Positions 27,096-36,169 are shown, counted from the stretch's first letter. The stretch: DNA of 40,938 bases from Roseicyclus sp. (GCA_018401385.1 JAGYKZ010000011.1:1-40938), one strand, 5' to 3'. The notes: generated by a model from the sequence alone, not told the origin. Numbers and translations are program-made.

Positions 27096-28277
27096 ATGGT
27101 GTTTCCCGAGCGGTTTTCGAACCTGCCAGAATACGCCTTTCCGCGTTTGCGGAAATTGCTCGACGTCCATCAACCGGGCGGCGATCCCATCAATATGTCC
27201 ATTGGTGAGCCACGCCATCCCTTCCCGGACTTCATCGGACGCGCGATTTCTGAGGCGCTTGAGGGCTTTGGCCGTTACCCCCCAAATGAGGGCAGCGCAG
27301 AATTGCGGGCGGCCATCGTGGCATGGATCACCCGGCGCTATCGGGTCAACCTTGATGCAGATCAGAATATCCTTGCCTTGAACGGCACGCGTGAAGGGTT
27401 GTTCAACGCGGCACTTGCGCTTGGGGTTGAAGAGAAAGCGGGACAAAAGCCCGCTGTTTTGATGCCAAACCCGTTTTATCAGGTTTACGCAGTGGCAAGC
27501 CTCGCCATCAACGCAGAGCCTGTCTATGTGCCTGCAACCGCCCAGACGGGGGATTTGCCTGATTACACGGCGCTACCTGCGCAGCTTCTGGATCGAGTGA
27601 GTATCGCCTATCTCTGCTCGCCTGCAAACCCGCAAGGCGCGGTTGCCAGTCGCGCCTATTGGCGCGCGTTGATTGCCTTGGCGGAAAAGCATGATTTCCG
27701 AATTTTTGCGGATGAGTGCTATAGCGAGATTTACCGCGACACCCCCCCGGTGGGTGCTTTGGAAGTGGCCCATGAGATGGGCGCTGATCCTGATCGGGTG
27801 GTGGTTTTTCATTCCCTGTCGAAACGCTCAAACCTTCCAGGGCTACGGTCGGGCTTTGCGGCATCGGGCGCGGGCAATATCGCGGCGATGAAGCAGCTGA
27901 AGAATTACACGGGCGCGCCTTTGCCCTTGCCATTGCAAGCGGCAGCGGCGCTTGCATGGGGTGATGAGGCCCATGTGGAAGAAAATCGCGCCATCTATCG
28001 CCGCAAATATGAAATGGCGGATGATATTTTTGGCAATGTTGCGGGGTATCAACCGCTGGAGGCGGGGTTTTTCCTGTGGTTGCCCGTTGAGAATGACGAG
28101 GCCGCAGCCTTGACCCTGTGGCGCGAGGCAGGTGTGCGTTGCTTGCCTGGATCATATTTGTCGCGCGCTGTGGAGGGTCAGGCCATCGGTCAAGACCGCC
28201 TTCGCGTGGCTTTGGTGGCAGAAGAACAAGAATTACAGCGCGGGCTTTTGCGTCTGCATGGCTGTTTGTATCAGTGA
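27096..28277 (+). CDS. dapC: Class I/II aminotransferase, probable N-succinyldiaminopimelate aminotransferase
   Basis: A 393-residue PLP-dependent aminotransferase of fold type I. The PLP lysine lies in FHSLSKRSNLPGLRSGF; SIGEPRHPFP, YPPNEGSAELRAAI, NGTREGLFNAAL, MPNPFYQVY and CSPANPQG are the other family blocks. The SKRSNLPGLRSG signature is the one found in DapC-type enzymes, which act in lysine and diaminopimelate (hence peptidoglycan) synthesis; the assignment is by resemblance. The ATG at 27096 with GAGG five bases upstream matches the family N-terminus (MVFPERFSNLPEYAFPRLRKLL) and is preferred to the TTG at 27051. It ends 8 bp before ftsK, so the two are likely co-transcribed. Confidence 0.85.
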   Translation: MVFPERFSNLPEYAFPRLRKLLDVHQPGGDPINMSIGEPRHPFPDFIGRAISEALEGFGRYPPNEGSAELRAAIVAWITRRYRVNLDADQNILALNGTREGLFNAALALGVEEKAGQKPAVLMPNPFYQVYAVASLAINAEPVYVPATAQTGDLPDYTALPAQLLDRVSIAYLCSPANPQGAVASRAYWRALIALAEKHDFRIFADECYSEIYRDTPPVGALEVAHEMGADPDRVVVFHSLSKRSNLPGLRSGFAASGAGNIAAMKQLKNYTGAPLPLPLQAAAALAWGDEAHVEENRAIYRRKYEMADDIFGNVAGYQPLEAGFFLWLPVENDEAAALTLWREAGVRCLPGSYLSRAVEGQAIGQDRLRVALVAEEQELQRGLLRLHGCLYQ

Positions 28278-28285
28278 GGTGAAGA

Positions 28286-29215
28286 ATGGCGTATCAAACC
28301 AGACAACGTGACCCCCTTCTGGACGCCCCGATGCAAGAGGCTTTGGAGCGGCGTGGCAAGGAATTGCTAGGCCTTATCCTGCTTGCTGCGGGCGTTGCTG
28401 TTGCGGCGATGTTGATCAGCTATACGCCAGATGATCCGAATTGGATGGTGGCCACGGATACCCCGCCTGAAAATCTGCTGGGCCGTTTTGGAGCCTCCAT
28501 GTCGGCTATTTTCATCATGATCGTGGGTTATGCCGCGTATTTGATCGCAGCGGGTCTTGCTGTCTGGGGTCTGCGCTTGACCCTTCACAAAGGCACGGAG
28601 GGCGCGCTTGCCCGTTTGATCATGCTGCCGTTTGCAATCGCAGCTCTGGCCGTGTTTATCGCCAGTTTCTCACCTGGCGCGGCCTGGTCGCACAGCTTTG
28701 GCATGGGGGGGTTGTTTGGCGACACCGTGATGGCGGTGTTGATCAATATCCTGCCTGTGTCTGCGCCTTTTGCCATGCTGTCCTTGGGCGCCGCGACCGG
28801 TTTGGGCAGCGCGCTTTTGATGGGATATGCGCTTGGGGTCACCAGAAGCGAATTGCGTCTGTTCACACGCGGCGGATTGATCGCTCTGTTCCATGCCAGC
28901 AACGGGGCGACTGGGCTTGCAGCGGGATTGGGTCGGGGTGTCGGGAGCGGCATCGGCCAATTGAGCGAAACCGTGCGCACCCCCGCATGGCGCGGGCGTC
29001 CGAGGGTGGAGGAAGACAGCCTATTGATCGATGATGAGGCGCCCGCCGCGCCCGCCCCATCCCGTGTGGCACCAGCCTTTCAAAATACGGCTGCGCCACC
29101 GGCCCGCAAGCCAGAAGCGCAAGCGGGGCTGTTTGATCGGATGCCGCTGTTGCGCGTGCTATTCGAGGGAGGACCGTTCAGCCACAATGGAGGCCGCACC
29201 AGAACAACCGGATGA
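28286..29215 (+). CDS. ftsK: DNA translocase FtsK, N-terminal membrane part (frameshifted from the motor part)
   Basis: The membrane and linker part of FtsK, which anchors the chromosome-pumping motor at the division septum. A GAGGTGAAG ribosome site precedes the ATG at 28286. Four hydrophobic segments are visible: about residues 28–47, 70–92, 107–127 and 150–185. An acidic, Pro/Ala-rich linker follows. The frame ends at a TGA (29213–29215) only because of a local problem: from about 29190 to 29250 the expected linker ([16 protein letters not shown]) is in another frame, after which the original frame resumes as [15 protein letters not shown]. Two compensating indels would join this ORF to the motor ORF at 29249–31192 to give one ~968-residue FtsK. 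FtsK is usually essential, so error in the sequence is more likely than a real break. Confidence 0.88.
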   Translation: MAYQTRQRDPLLDAPMQEALERRGKELLGLILLAAGVAVAAMLISYTPDDPNWMVATDTPPENLLGRFGASMSAIFIMIVGYAAYLIAAGLAVWGLRLTLHKGTEGALARLIMLPFAIAALAVFIASFSPGAAWSHSFGMGGLFGDTVMAVLINILPVSAPFAMLSLGAATGLGSALLMGYALGVTRSELRLFTRGGLIALFHASNGATGLAAGLGRGVGSGIGQLSETVRTPAWRGRPRVEEDSLLIDDEAPAAPAPSRVAPAFQNTAAPPARKPEAQAGLFDRMPLLRVLFEGGPFSHNGGRTRTTG

Positions 29216-29248
29216 AACCACGCGGCTGCGCGAAAGATTTCAACTGTT

Positions 29249-31192
29249 GTGCGCAGTCGTACGGGCAGCGCACGTCCGCAGGCGCTGCACGTCACCGATG
29301 GTGTGCCAAACCCCGCCAAGCGGGTGCCGCCACCCCTGACATCCGCTGCAATGGCGCAGTCCCCATCGCAGCTTGCAGGTGAGATTTACCGCGAGGTGCC
29401 CAGCCCATCTTCACCGATGGTCAATTCGCCGCTGTCGGGCGGCTATGAATTGGATACGGATGAAGATGACCGTGACAATATTTTCGCGGATGGGTTTCAG
29501 GATGAGGAGGAGGCGTTCAGCGTCTCACCGCAACATGAGGATTACACGCCGCTCTCTCCAATGCGTGCAGAGACTGCGGCCAAACGTGTTGTGCAACACA
29601 GTCTAAAGAAACCAACGGTGCCCTCGCGTCAGGCGATGGCGGATGCACAGCCCTCCCTGCCTTTGGAATCGCGCGAGGTGGAATATGAATTTCCGCCGCT
29701 GTCGCTGTTGTCTAGCCCAACCCATATTGAACGCTTCCATTTGTCTGATGAGGCGCTCGAAGAAAATGCGCGGATGCTGGAGAACGTGCTCGATGATTAT
29801 GGTGTGAAGGGCGAGATTGTCAGCGTCCGCCCTGGCCCTGTTGTGACCATGTATGAGTTGGAGCCTGCACCAGGCCTTAAGGCCAGCCGTGTGATTGGTC
29901 TGGCAGATGACATTGCACGCTCGATGTCGGCGCTCTCTGCGCGTGTCTCGACCGTTCCAGGTCGATCGGTGATCGGGATTGAACTGCCCAATTCACATCG
30001 CGAAAAGGTGGTTTTGCGCGAAATCCTGTCGAGCCGCGATTTTGGCGATGGCAATCACAAGCTGCCTCTTGCTTTGGGTAAGGAAATCGGCGGCGAGCCT
30101 GTTGTGGCCAACCTTGCCAAGATGCCGCATTTGCTGATTGCGGGCACCACGGGTTCGGGGAAATCGGTGGCGATCAACACGATGATCCTGTCATTGCTCT
30201 ACAAACTGCGACCCGAAGAATGCCGCATGATAATGATTGACCCCAAGATGTTGGAATTGTCGGTTTACGATGGCATCCCGCATCTTCTGTCACCTGTGGT
30301 CACAGACCCCAAAAAGGCGGTTGTGGCGTTGAAATGGGTGGTGGGCGAGATGGAGGAACGCTATCGCAAGATGTCGAAAATGGGCGTGCGCAATATCGAA
30401 GGCTATAATGGCCGTGTGCGCGATGCCTTGTCCAAAGGCGAGATGTTCAAACGGACCGTGCAGACAGGGTTTGACGAGGATACGGGCGAACCGATTTTCG
30501 AGACCGAACAATTCACCCCCGAAGTGATGCCTTTCATCGTGGTGATTGTGGACGAAATGGCCGATTTGATGATGGTGGCAGGCAAGGAAATCGAAGCCTG
30601 TATTCAGCGCCTTGCCCAGATGGCACGGGCCAGTGGCATTCACTTGATCATGGCGACACAGCGCCCCTCGGTCGATGTGATCACGGGCACGATCAAAGCG
30701 AACTTCCCGACACGGATTTCCTTCCATGTGACCTCGAAAATCGACAGCCGCACAATTTTGGGCGAGATGGGCGCCGAGCAACTCTTGGGTATGGGCGATA
30801 TGCTGTACATGGCGGGCGGCTCAAAGATCACCCGTGTGCATGGCCCCTTCGTCAGCGATGAAGAGGTCGAAGAAATCGTGCGCCACCTCAAATCCTTTGG
30901 TCCCCCTGCCTATGCGGCCAGCGTATTGGATGGTCCCGATGAGGATAAGGAAAGCGATATTGATCTTGTGCTTGGCCTTGGCGGCAATACCGATGGCGAA
31001 GATGCGCTTTATGATCAGGCCGTGGCCGTTGTGGTGCGAGATCGTAAATGCTCCACCTCCTACATTCAGCGCAAGCTTGGCATCGGTTACAACAAGGCTG
31101 CGCGTTTGGTTGAGCAGATGGAAGAGGCGGGTCTTGTCTCGACCGCGAACCATGTCGGCAAGCGCGAGATCTTGGTGCCTGAACAGGGCTAG
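29249..31192 (+). CDS. ftsK: DNA translocase FtsK, motor and gamma domains
   Basis: Second part of FtsK, in the same frame as the N-terminal part but separated by the disturbed patch at 29.17–29.26 kb. The alpha/beta motor shows [23 protein letters not shown], Walker [36 protein letters not shown], Walker [16 protein letters not shown] and the [23 protein letters not shown] sensor block. The C-terminal gamma winged helix ([42 protein letters not shown]) reads KOPS sequences and activates XerCD at dif. It is followed by lolA after 54 bp. No in-frame start with a ribosome site marks this ORF as an independent gene; it should be read with 28286–29215. Confidence 0.92.
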   Translation: MRSRTGSARPQALHVTDGVPNPAKRVPPPLTSAAMAQSPSQLAGEIYREVPSPSSPMVNSPLSGGYELDTDEDDRDNIFADGFQDEEEAFSVSPQHEDYTPLSPMRAETAAKRVVQHSLKKPTVPSRQAMADAQPSLPLESREVEYEFPPLSLLSSPTHIERFHLSDEALEENARMLENVLDDYGVKGEIVSVRPGPVVTMYELEPAPGLKASRVIGLADDIARSMSALSARVSTVPGRSVIGIELPNSHREKVVLREILSSRDFGDGNHKLPLALGKEIGGEPVVANLAKMPHLLIAGTTGSGKSVAINTMILSLLYKLRPEECRMIMIDPKMLELSVYDGIPHLLSPVVTDPKKAVVALKWVVGEMEERYRKMSKMGVRNIEGYNGRVRDALSKGEMFKRTVQTGFDEDTGEPIFETEQFTPEVMPFIVVIVDEMADLMMVAGKEIEACIQRLAQMARASGIHLIMATQRPSVDVITGTIKANFPTRISFHVTSKIDSRTILGEMGAEQLLGMGDMLYMAGGSKITRVHGPFVSDEEVEEIVRHLKSFGPPAYAASVLDGPDEDKESDIDLVLGLGGNTDGEDALYDQAVAVVVRDRKCSTSYIQRKLGIGYNKAARLVEQMEEAGLVSTANHVGKREILVPEQG

Positions 31193-31246
31193 GGCCTCGC
31201 CAAAATGTGACGTGCGATTGATATGGAAATAGGGCAATCAGAGAGC

Positions 31247-31846
31247 ATGGACACACGCATTTCCTTTCTCGCGGCTTTGCCGGCGCTCATCGGACTGCCG
31301 CTGCACGCGGCACCGATTTCGTTATCCGATCTTTCGGCCTATTTTGCGGGAATTTCGACCGCAGAGGCGCCGTTCACCCAATATAATGCCGATGGCAGTG
31401 AGGTTACGGGACGGCTGATGATGCACAGGCCTGGTCGGGCGCGTTTCGAGTATGACAACAGCGATATTTTGGTCGTGGTCGGCGGAGGGCAAGTTGCCAT
31501 TTTCGAAGATTTGGCGGATGCAGAGCCGCTGCAATATCCGTTGGGGATGACGCCGCTTGATCTTATTTTGGGCCGCAATGTGGATTTGGCGGCCTCCGCC
31601 TTGGTGGTGGATCATGTTGAAGCAGCGGACGGGACAACGCGGGTTGTTGCATGGGATGAAAATCGACCTGAAGCAGGCGAACTGACGCTTGTTTTTGCAG
31701 ATGAGCCTGTGCGGTTGGTGCAATGGATGACGCGCAACGATATGGGCGAAACAGTCGTTGTCGCGCTGGGCGATTTCACCTTTGGGCAGGATTATTCCAA
31801 TTTCTTGTTCAGCCCGACCTTTGAGGCCGATCAACGCAGCCGTTAG
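31247..31846 (+). CDS. lolA: Outer-membrane lipoprotein carrier protein
   Basis: LolA shuttles lipoproteins across the periplasm from LolCDE to the outer membrane. The 199-residue product begins with a Sec signal (MDTRISFLAALPALIGLPLHA, cleavage after about residue 20–22), then SLSDLSAYFAGISTAEAPFTQYNADG, GRLMMHRPGRARFEYD, and DPTDLIL-like MTPLDLILGRNVDL, all typical LolA blocks; the FEYDN segment lines the hydrophobic cleft. The start at 31247 is chosen because it gives a proper signal peptide; 31223 would prefix eight extra residues. It lies downstream of ftsK on the same strand, a usual Rhodobacterales arrangement, and its stop overlaps the convergent transglycosylase stop by 4 bp. Confidence 0.88.
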   Translation: MDTRISFLAALPALIGLPLHAAPISLSDLSAYFAGISTAEAPFTQYNADGSEVTGRLMMHRPGRARFEYDNSDILVVVGGGQVAIFEDLADAEPLQYPLGMTPLDLILGRNVDLAASALVVDHVEAADGTTRVVAWDENRPEAGELTLVFADEPVRLVQWMTRNDMGETVVVALGDFTFGQDYSNFLFSPTFEADQRSR

Positions 31847-32427
31847 CTTGGGCTCGGGAGACAGCTCGCCAGTTGCAGATCATACACTGTGGCCCGCGCC
31901 TCGACACGATCCGCCACGCGCATCAACCACGCCTTGTTGCGATAGCTGCCACGCCTGAAGCCCGCGTGGCCCTCATGATAGGCCAGATATTGACTGCGCG
32001 CATCGGTTAAGGCGATGCCATTGCGCGCACGGGACTGGTTCATATACCACCCCATGAAATCTGTTGCGTCATTGATATCGGTGCGCCGCGCAAAGCGGCG
32101 GCCCGTATCCGCGCGATAATCATCCCATGTGCCATCAAGTGCTTGGCTGTAGCCAAAAGCGGAGCTTTGCCGCCCCGCAGGGATGACCCCAAGCGCGTAG
32201 CGGCGCGGTGTGCGCGCGTTGCTGATAAAGCTGCTTTCATGATAGATCGTGGCCATTTGTAACGCGACTGGCACGCCCCAATTCGCCTCGGTCGCCTGCA
32301 TGGCGCTGAGGTAATGCGGACGTTCCTCGATGATCGCGCAGGCATTTTCTGCGTTGCGCGGCGGGGTGGCTGATCCCACACAGGCGCTCAGGAATATGAT
32401 CATCGGTAGCATCACAAATCGGTTCAT
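31843..32427 (-). CDS. Lytic transglycosylase (SLT domain) lipoprotein
   Basis: A 194-residue periplasmic lipoprotein expected to cleave the glycan strands of peptidoglycan. The signal is MNRFVMLPMIIFLSAC, with a lipobox LSAC (Cys16 lipidated). The SLT fold follows: catalytic Glu in the ATIYHESSF motif, AFGYSQALDGTWDDY, and YLAYHEGHAGF near the end, the pattern of the small transglycosylase family seen in Alphaproteobacteria. The ATG at 32427 with an AGGATCAGG upstream is preferred over 32478. It converges on lolA with a 4-bp overlap and is divergent from hspQ. Confidence 0.88.
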   Translation of the reverse strand: MNRFVMLPMIIFLSACVGSATPPRNAENACAIIEERPHYLSAMQATEANWGVPVALQMATIYHESSFISNARTPRRYALGVIPAGRQSSAFGYSQALDGTWDDYRADTGRRFARRTDINDATDFMGWYMNQSRARNGIALTDARSQYLAYHEGHAGFRRGSYRNKAWLMRVADRVEARATVYDLQLASCLPSPS

Positions 32428-32616
32428 CAACCTGATCCTTTGTCGAACTGCTCTTATTTTTTGGAAATCATACGCCATTCACGGGGCAATTGAAATACAA
32501 TCCCACATCATCCTTGCGCGGATATTCAACAATCTGTTTCACGAAACCCTGCCTTCGGGACATGGACAAATAGGCCTGTTGGCATTACGGTGCGCTGTGG
32601 ATCATAGGGGGTCTGA

Positions 32617-32943
32617 ATGCTGAAACGGCAGGCAAAATTTAATCTTGGGCAAGTCGTGCGCCACAAGAAACACCCGTTTCGTGGGGTGATTTTTGACATC
32701 GACACCCAGTTCGCCAATACGGACGAATGGTATAATGCGATCCCCGAGGAAAAACGCCCCAGCAAAGAGCAGCCATTTTATCATCTGCTCGCGGAAAATG
32801 ACCACAGTTATTATGTGGCCTATGTCTCGGAACAAAATCTTGAAATTGATGACACGGGCGAACCCGTGGACCATCCTGACTTGCCCGAATTGTTTGGGGA
32901 ATTCCAGAACGGGGCCTATCCGCTGGATTACCAATTGAACTGA
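32617..32943 (+). CDS. hspQ: Heat-shock protein HspQ
   Basis: HspQ is a small hemimethylated-DNA-binding/YccV-domain protein that is degraded by Lon and acts as a Lon specificity enhancer in enterobacteria. The 108-residue product matches the family throughout: KFNLGQVVRHKKHPFRGVIFDID, EWYNAIPEEKRPSKEQPFYHLLAEND, YYVAYVSEQNL and a conserved GEPVDHPDLPELF. The ATG at 32617 is preceded by AGGGGGTC. A heat-shock (sigma-32) promoter was looked for in the ~190-bp upstream gap and not found convincingly. Its stop is 2 bp from the end of the convergent gamma-glutamyltransferase gene. A separate LON-domain protein at 23.5 kb is noted, without any evidence for interaction. Confidence 0.92.
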   Translation: MLKRQAKFNLGQVVRHKKHPFRGVIFDIDTQFANTDEWYNAIPEEKRPSKEQPFYHLLAENDHSYYVAYVSEQNLEIDDTGEPVDHPDLPELFGEFQNGAYPLDYQLN

Positions 32944-32945
32944 TC

Positions 32946-34529
32946 TCAATACCCCAAGGCCAATCCGTCTTTGCGCGGGTCTGATCCTGCGATCAAAAGT
33001 CCTGAGCTTGCATCAATTTTGATCGCCTGCGCCCCGCCGATGGGCCGATAGGGGGTGACCACCTGATGGCCCATCCCGCGCAATGCCGCGTTGACGCTTG
33101 CATCATAGCCGAGTTCCACCTGCAATTTGCCCTGATCCGCAAAACAGCGCGCGCCATCAATCGCACTTTGCACATCCATGCCATAGTCGATGATATTGGT
33201 GATGAGCCGCGCATGGCCCGTGGCCTGATATGCCCCACCCATGACACCAAAGGGCATGAGACTTTGATCGGGAAAGCGCAATAAGCCCGGTATGATCGTA
33301 TGCAAGGGGCGTTTGCCCCCTTTGGCCTCATTCGGGTGCCCGCTTTGGAGCGAAAAACCTGCGCCACGGTTTTGATACAGAATGCCAAATTTATCCGAAG
33401 CATAGCCCGAGCCAAAGGAATGGAAGATCGAGTAGATCATTGAGACGGCCATGCGGTCTTTATCAACCACGCAAAGATAGACCGTGTCTTTATGCACCGC
33501 GCTTGAGGCCTGATGCGGGTCGGTCATCGGGCGCGCGGGATCAATCAAAGCGGCCAAGTCGCGCGCGGTTTTGCCTGAGAGCATATGATCCAAATGGGTC
33601 AGGTGGTCTGGGTCAGAGAGAAAGCGATTGCGCGCATCATAGGCCAGTTTGGTGGCTTCTGCCTCAATATGCGCGCGCGCAGCGCCAAAAGGATCCATCG
33701 TGCCAAGGTCGAATTGAGCGAGTATATTGGTCAGCAGCAACGCGGTCGCACCCTGTCCATTGGGCGGCAATTCGATCAATTCGTGACCACGATAGTGGGT
33801 GGAGATCGGGGTAACGTAATCGCAGGCTGTGTTTGCGAAATCTTCGAGGCTGTGGCTGCCCCCAAGCGCGCGCAAGGAATTGACCAAATCCTCCGCCACT
33901 TCGCCCTCATAGAACCCTGCACGTCCTTCGCGGGCGATGCGGCGCAGCACGTCTGCCTGACCTTTGGCTGTGAAACGCGTGCCGATCTGCGGCGGCTGAT
34001 CTTGCCACATATAACAATCGCGCGCCCGCCCGCGCAGCGTATCGCGTGCCTCGTCCCAATCGAAGGCCACGCGCGGGGCCACGGGGATGCCGTGTTCTGC
34101 GTAGAAGATGGAAGGCGCGAGGATATCCTCAAGCGGTAATGTGCCGTGGTCTTGATGCAGGCGGCAGAACCCGTCTACGGCGCCTGGGACCGTCACGGCA
34201 TTGATGTTGTCCAGTGGAATGGACGCGCGCCCGGTGGCGCGCAATGCGTCTGTGTCCAGCCCCATTGGGGCGCGGCCTGAGGCATTTAGACCAATCAGAT
34301 CAGATTGATCCGCATAGGACACCATCGCAAACAGATCGCCGCCAAGACCCGTGGATTGCGGCTCACACAGGCCGAGGAGGATGGCGGTTGCGATAGCGGC
34401 ATCCATCGCATTGCCACCCTGCTCTAATATCTGCACGCCAACTTTTGCGGCCAGCGGATGGGATGTGGCCACGGCCCCTTGCGTTGTGATGAGGGCGGAT
34501 CGGCCCGTTGTTTGGAAATCACGCATCAT
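32946..34529 (-). CDS. ggt: Gamma-glutamyltransferase family protein
   Basis: A 527-residue Ntn-hydrolase proenzyme that cleaves itself and then transfers or hydrolyses gamma-glutamyl (or acyl) groups. The large-subunit region starts GAVATSHPLAAKVGVQILEQGGNAMDAAIATAI, and the GGDLFAM and VTVPGAVDG blocks are present. The small subunit would begin at Thr349 in HKDTVYLCVVDKDRMAVSMIYS, the nucleophile and cleavage site; GGAYQATGHARLITN lies in the C-terminal part. No signal peptide is evident, so a cytoplasmic acylase-like or glutathione-salvage role is more likely than periplasmic GGT. The ATG at 34529 has AGGAG seven bases upstream. A 15-bp stem-loop and a 14-bp palindrome lie 70–160 bp upstream, before the RsbW-like gene on the same strand. 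Confidence 0.9.
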   Translation of the reverse strand: MMRDFQTTGRSALITTQGAVATSHPLAAKVGVQILEQGGNAMDAAIATAILLGLCEPQSTGLGGDLFAMVSYADQSDLIGLNASGRAPMGLDTDALRATGRASIPLDNINAVTVPGAVDGFCRLHQDHGTLPLEDILAPSIFYAEHGIPVAPRVAFDWDEARDTLRGRARDCYMWQDQPPQIGTRFTAKGQADVLRRIAREGRAGFYEGEVAEDLVNSLRALGGSHSLEDFANTACDYVTPISTHYRGHELIELPPNGQGATALLLTNILAQFDLGTMDPFGAARAHIEAEATKLAYDARNRFLSDPDHLTHLDHMLSGKTARDLAALIDPARPMTDPHQASSAVHKDTVYLCVVDKDRMAVSMIYSIFHSFGSGYASDKFGILYQNRGAGFSLQSGHPNEAKGGKRPLHTIIPGLLRFPDQSLMPFGVMGGAYQATGHARLITNIIDYGMDVQSAIDGARCFADQGKLQVELGYDASVNAALRGMGHQVVTPYRPIGGAQAIKIDASSGLLIAGSDPRKDGLALGY

Positions 34530-34598
34530 GTCCCTGCTCCTGTCCCTCTTGTTTGGGCCAAGTTAGCGGGGAATGGCGGCACTGCAAGGGCAGAAGGT

Positions 34599-34646
34599 CC
34601 CCGATGATGCGCGACAATTGGGGGCGTAACGCGCGCATCATCGGGG
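34599..34646. repeat. 15-bp perfect inverted repeat (hairpin) upstream of ggt
   Basis: CCCCGATGATGCGCG (34599–34613) and its exact reverse complement (34632–34646) flank an 18-nt loop. It lies between the end of the rsbW-like gene and the ggt start, both on the minus strand. No T tract follows on either strand, so it is not a standard terminator. Possible roles are a rho-linked or processing hairpin in an rsbV–rsbW–ggt transcript, a protein-binding site or a dispersed chromosomal repeat. Confidence 0.75.
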
Positions 34647-34671
34647 GAAGCAGTATCGCTACACCTGTGAA

Positions 34672-34685
34672 AATGACGCGTCATT
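34672..34685. promoter_or_regulatory. 14-bp perfect palindrome, candidate operator
   Basis: AATGACGCGTCATT is perfectly symmetric over 14 bp, centred about 150 bp upstream of the ggt start and about 60 bp past the rsbW-like stop. The TGACGCGTCA core is of the kind bound by TetR-type dimers. No regulator gene is adjacent and the bound protein is unknown. Confidence 0.4.
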
Positions 34686-34737
34686 CCGTCAGGTCTAAGG
34701 TCAGAGCAAGGCCATTTCGTGGCAGTGTTTTCGATTT

Positions 34738-35235
34738 TTAGACAATGCCCGAAACAGCGCGGGCACAGGGTGCGGAGGCTGAGGCAATCTGGAGGAAAAG
34801 GTGGTTTTCAACGTTGCGCCGTTCGTACTGCACATCTGCGGCGATGGCGCGGATCAGGCCCCAGCCGAATCCCCCTTCAGGCAAATCATCAAAGGCGCAG
34901 GTGTCAGGATCACGAAAACGGCCCTTTGGGGGCGTCAACCCAGGCATCGCGCTGCCCTTATCGGTGATATGGCACTGGATCATGTCATGGCTACAGCTGA
35001 CAGATGTCAGGATACGCCCGTCATCCGCGCCACGATAGGCGTGTTCGCATATATTGTTCAGCACTTCGGCCAAAACCAATTCGACATTCAAACGATGCGC
35101 TTCTGGCACGCCGCGCGCGCGCAAATAGGTGGTGATTTGTGCCAAAGCTTGCCGCACGGAATGCGGATGGCTTGTTAGGCTCCATATCATGTCGCTTTGC
35201 CCCCGTATCACCTGAATATCCCCGCCCACATTCAT
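34738..35235 (-). CDS. RsbW-like anti-sigma-type serine protein kinase (HATPase_c)
   Basis: A 165-residue GHKL ATPase of the RsbW/SpoIIAB type, which phosphorylates a STAS-domain antagonist and, in classic systems, holds a sigma factor. The N box is RLNVELVLAEVLNNICEHAY (Asn residues binding Mg-ATP), the G1 box is ITDKGSAMPG, and the G2-like box is EGGFGWGLIRAIA. The start overlaps the stop of the STAS gene by 4 bp (ATGA), which gives a strong argument for a working pair. No sigma factor, PP2C phosphatase (RsbU) or response regulator with phosphatase domain is near. The target in Alphaproteobacteria may therefore not be a sigma factor at all. Transcribed toward ggt. Confidence 0.85.
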   Translation of the reverse strand: MNVGGDIQVIRGQSDMIWSLTSHPHSVRQALAQITTYLRARGVPEAHRLNVELVLAEVLNNICEHAYRGADDGRILTSVSCSHDMIQCHITDKGSAMPGLTPPKGRFRDPDTCAFDDLPEGGFGWGLIRAIAADVQYERRNVENHLFLQIASASAPCARAVSGIV

Positions 35236-35579
35236 TGCGCCTGTGTATCAATGGCTGCATCTCGATTTGGGTGGATGGCGAAAACCTTGTCCATCGCGGT
35301 AAGCCGCATTACCTTATCGACCAAGGGTGATAGGGTGGTCAGCTCCAATTGCCGATCCTGACCCAAGGATTTCCGCATTGCGACCAATGTGCCAAGGCCA
35401 CTTGAGTCAAGGAAGGTCACATCCTCCATATCCAGAATGACCCGTTGCCCATCGGTGCCAGCGGTGGCCTGCCGAAACGCATCGCGAAACGCGAGGGCGG
35501 CAGCCGCATCCACACGGCTTGCACAGACCTTGACGATCAGCCCATTCCGAATGGGTTCAATATCCAGCCGCACATCCAT
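35232..35579 (-). CDS. STAS-domain anti-sigma factor antagonist (RsbV-like)
   Basis: A 115-residue STAS protein, partner of the RsbW-like kinase encoded just downstream. The phospho-acceptor region is DVTFLDSSGLGTLVAMRKSL, with Ser59 (first Ser of DSSGLG) the expected kinase target; the N-terminus has the usual beta strand LIVKVCASRVDAAAAL. Dephosphorylated STAS partner normally binds the kinase and frees the kinase's target. An AAAGGTAAATGTGA ribosome site precedes the ATG at 35579. It is divergent from the free-methionine-sulfoxide reductase gene, with a 140-bp gap between starts, where promoters for both must lie. Confidence 0.88.
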   Translation of the reverse strand: MDVRLDIEPIRNGLIVKVCASRVDAAAALAFRDAFRQATAGTDGQRVILDMEDVTFLDSSGLGTLVAMRKSLGQDRQLELTTLSPLVDKVMRLTAMDKVFAIHPNRDAAIDTQAQ

Positions 35580-35719
35580 TCACATTTACCTTTTGCGCAA
35601 CTTCCATGTCCGGAGGTTAGATCGAAATCCTTAGCAAATGGTAACGAGGCAGAAGCCGCTTTCGCGTCTGCTTCAAATTCCTTAAACCAGAGCAGATCGA
35701 GATGAGAGAGAGAAGATCA

Positions 35720-36169
35720 ATGGATTACCGCGCCTTGGCCGCAACGATTGAAAGTCTGACCGATGGTGAAACAGATCAAATCGCCTTGATGGCCACCATC
35801 GCCTGTGAGGTGTATCATGCCGATCCGCGGTTTGATTGGGTGGGGTTTTATCGCGTGACAGAACCCGAGTTGCTGAAAATCGGTCCATATCAGGGCGGAC
35901 ATGGGTGCCTTGTGATCCCGTTCTCACGGGGTGTCTGCGGGGCCTGTGCGCGCAGTCGTGCCCCGCAATTGGTGGCGGATGTCCACGCCTTTCCCGATCA
36001 CATTGCTTGTTCAAGCACCACTCAATCGGAATTGGTGTTGCCCGTTTTTGACGCCTCTGGCGCGCTGATCGCAGTGTTCGATATCGACAGCGATCAGATT
36101 GATGCCTTCGGCGATGAAGATGTGGGTGCATTGACCACTATCTTGGCGCGGGTTTTCGAAAAAGCCTAG
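35720..36169 (+). CDS. msrC: GAF-domain free methionine-(R)-sulfoxide reductase
   Basis: A 149-residue GAF protein of the fRMsr (YebR/MsrC) family, which reduces free methionine-R-sulfoxide with a catalytic cysteine relay recycled by thioredoxin. The cysteines are in the positions expected from E. coli fRMsr: Cys63 in HGCLVIPF, Cys73 in RGVCGACA and Cys97 in DHIACSS. The FDWVGFYRV and SELVLPVFD blocks are typical. The ATG at 35720 fits an AGAGAGAAGATCA leader; the ATG at 35702 would add six residues. It stands alone, divergent from the STAS gene and convergent on rmuC (one base between stops). Confidence 0.9.
   Translation: MDYRALAATIESLTDGETDQIALMATIACEVYHADPRFDWVGFYRVTEPELLKIGPYQGGHGCLVIPFSRGVCGACARSRAPQLVADVHAFPDHIACSSTTQSELVLPVFDASGALIAVFDIDSDQIDAFGDEDVGALTTILARVFEKA

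Noticed and set aside
32428-32616. Sigma-32 heat-shock promoter for hspQ
   Set aside because: A TTGAAA and a CCCACAT-like sequence are present but only about 6 bases apart, far too close for a sigma-32 promoter.
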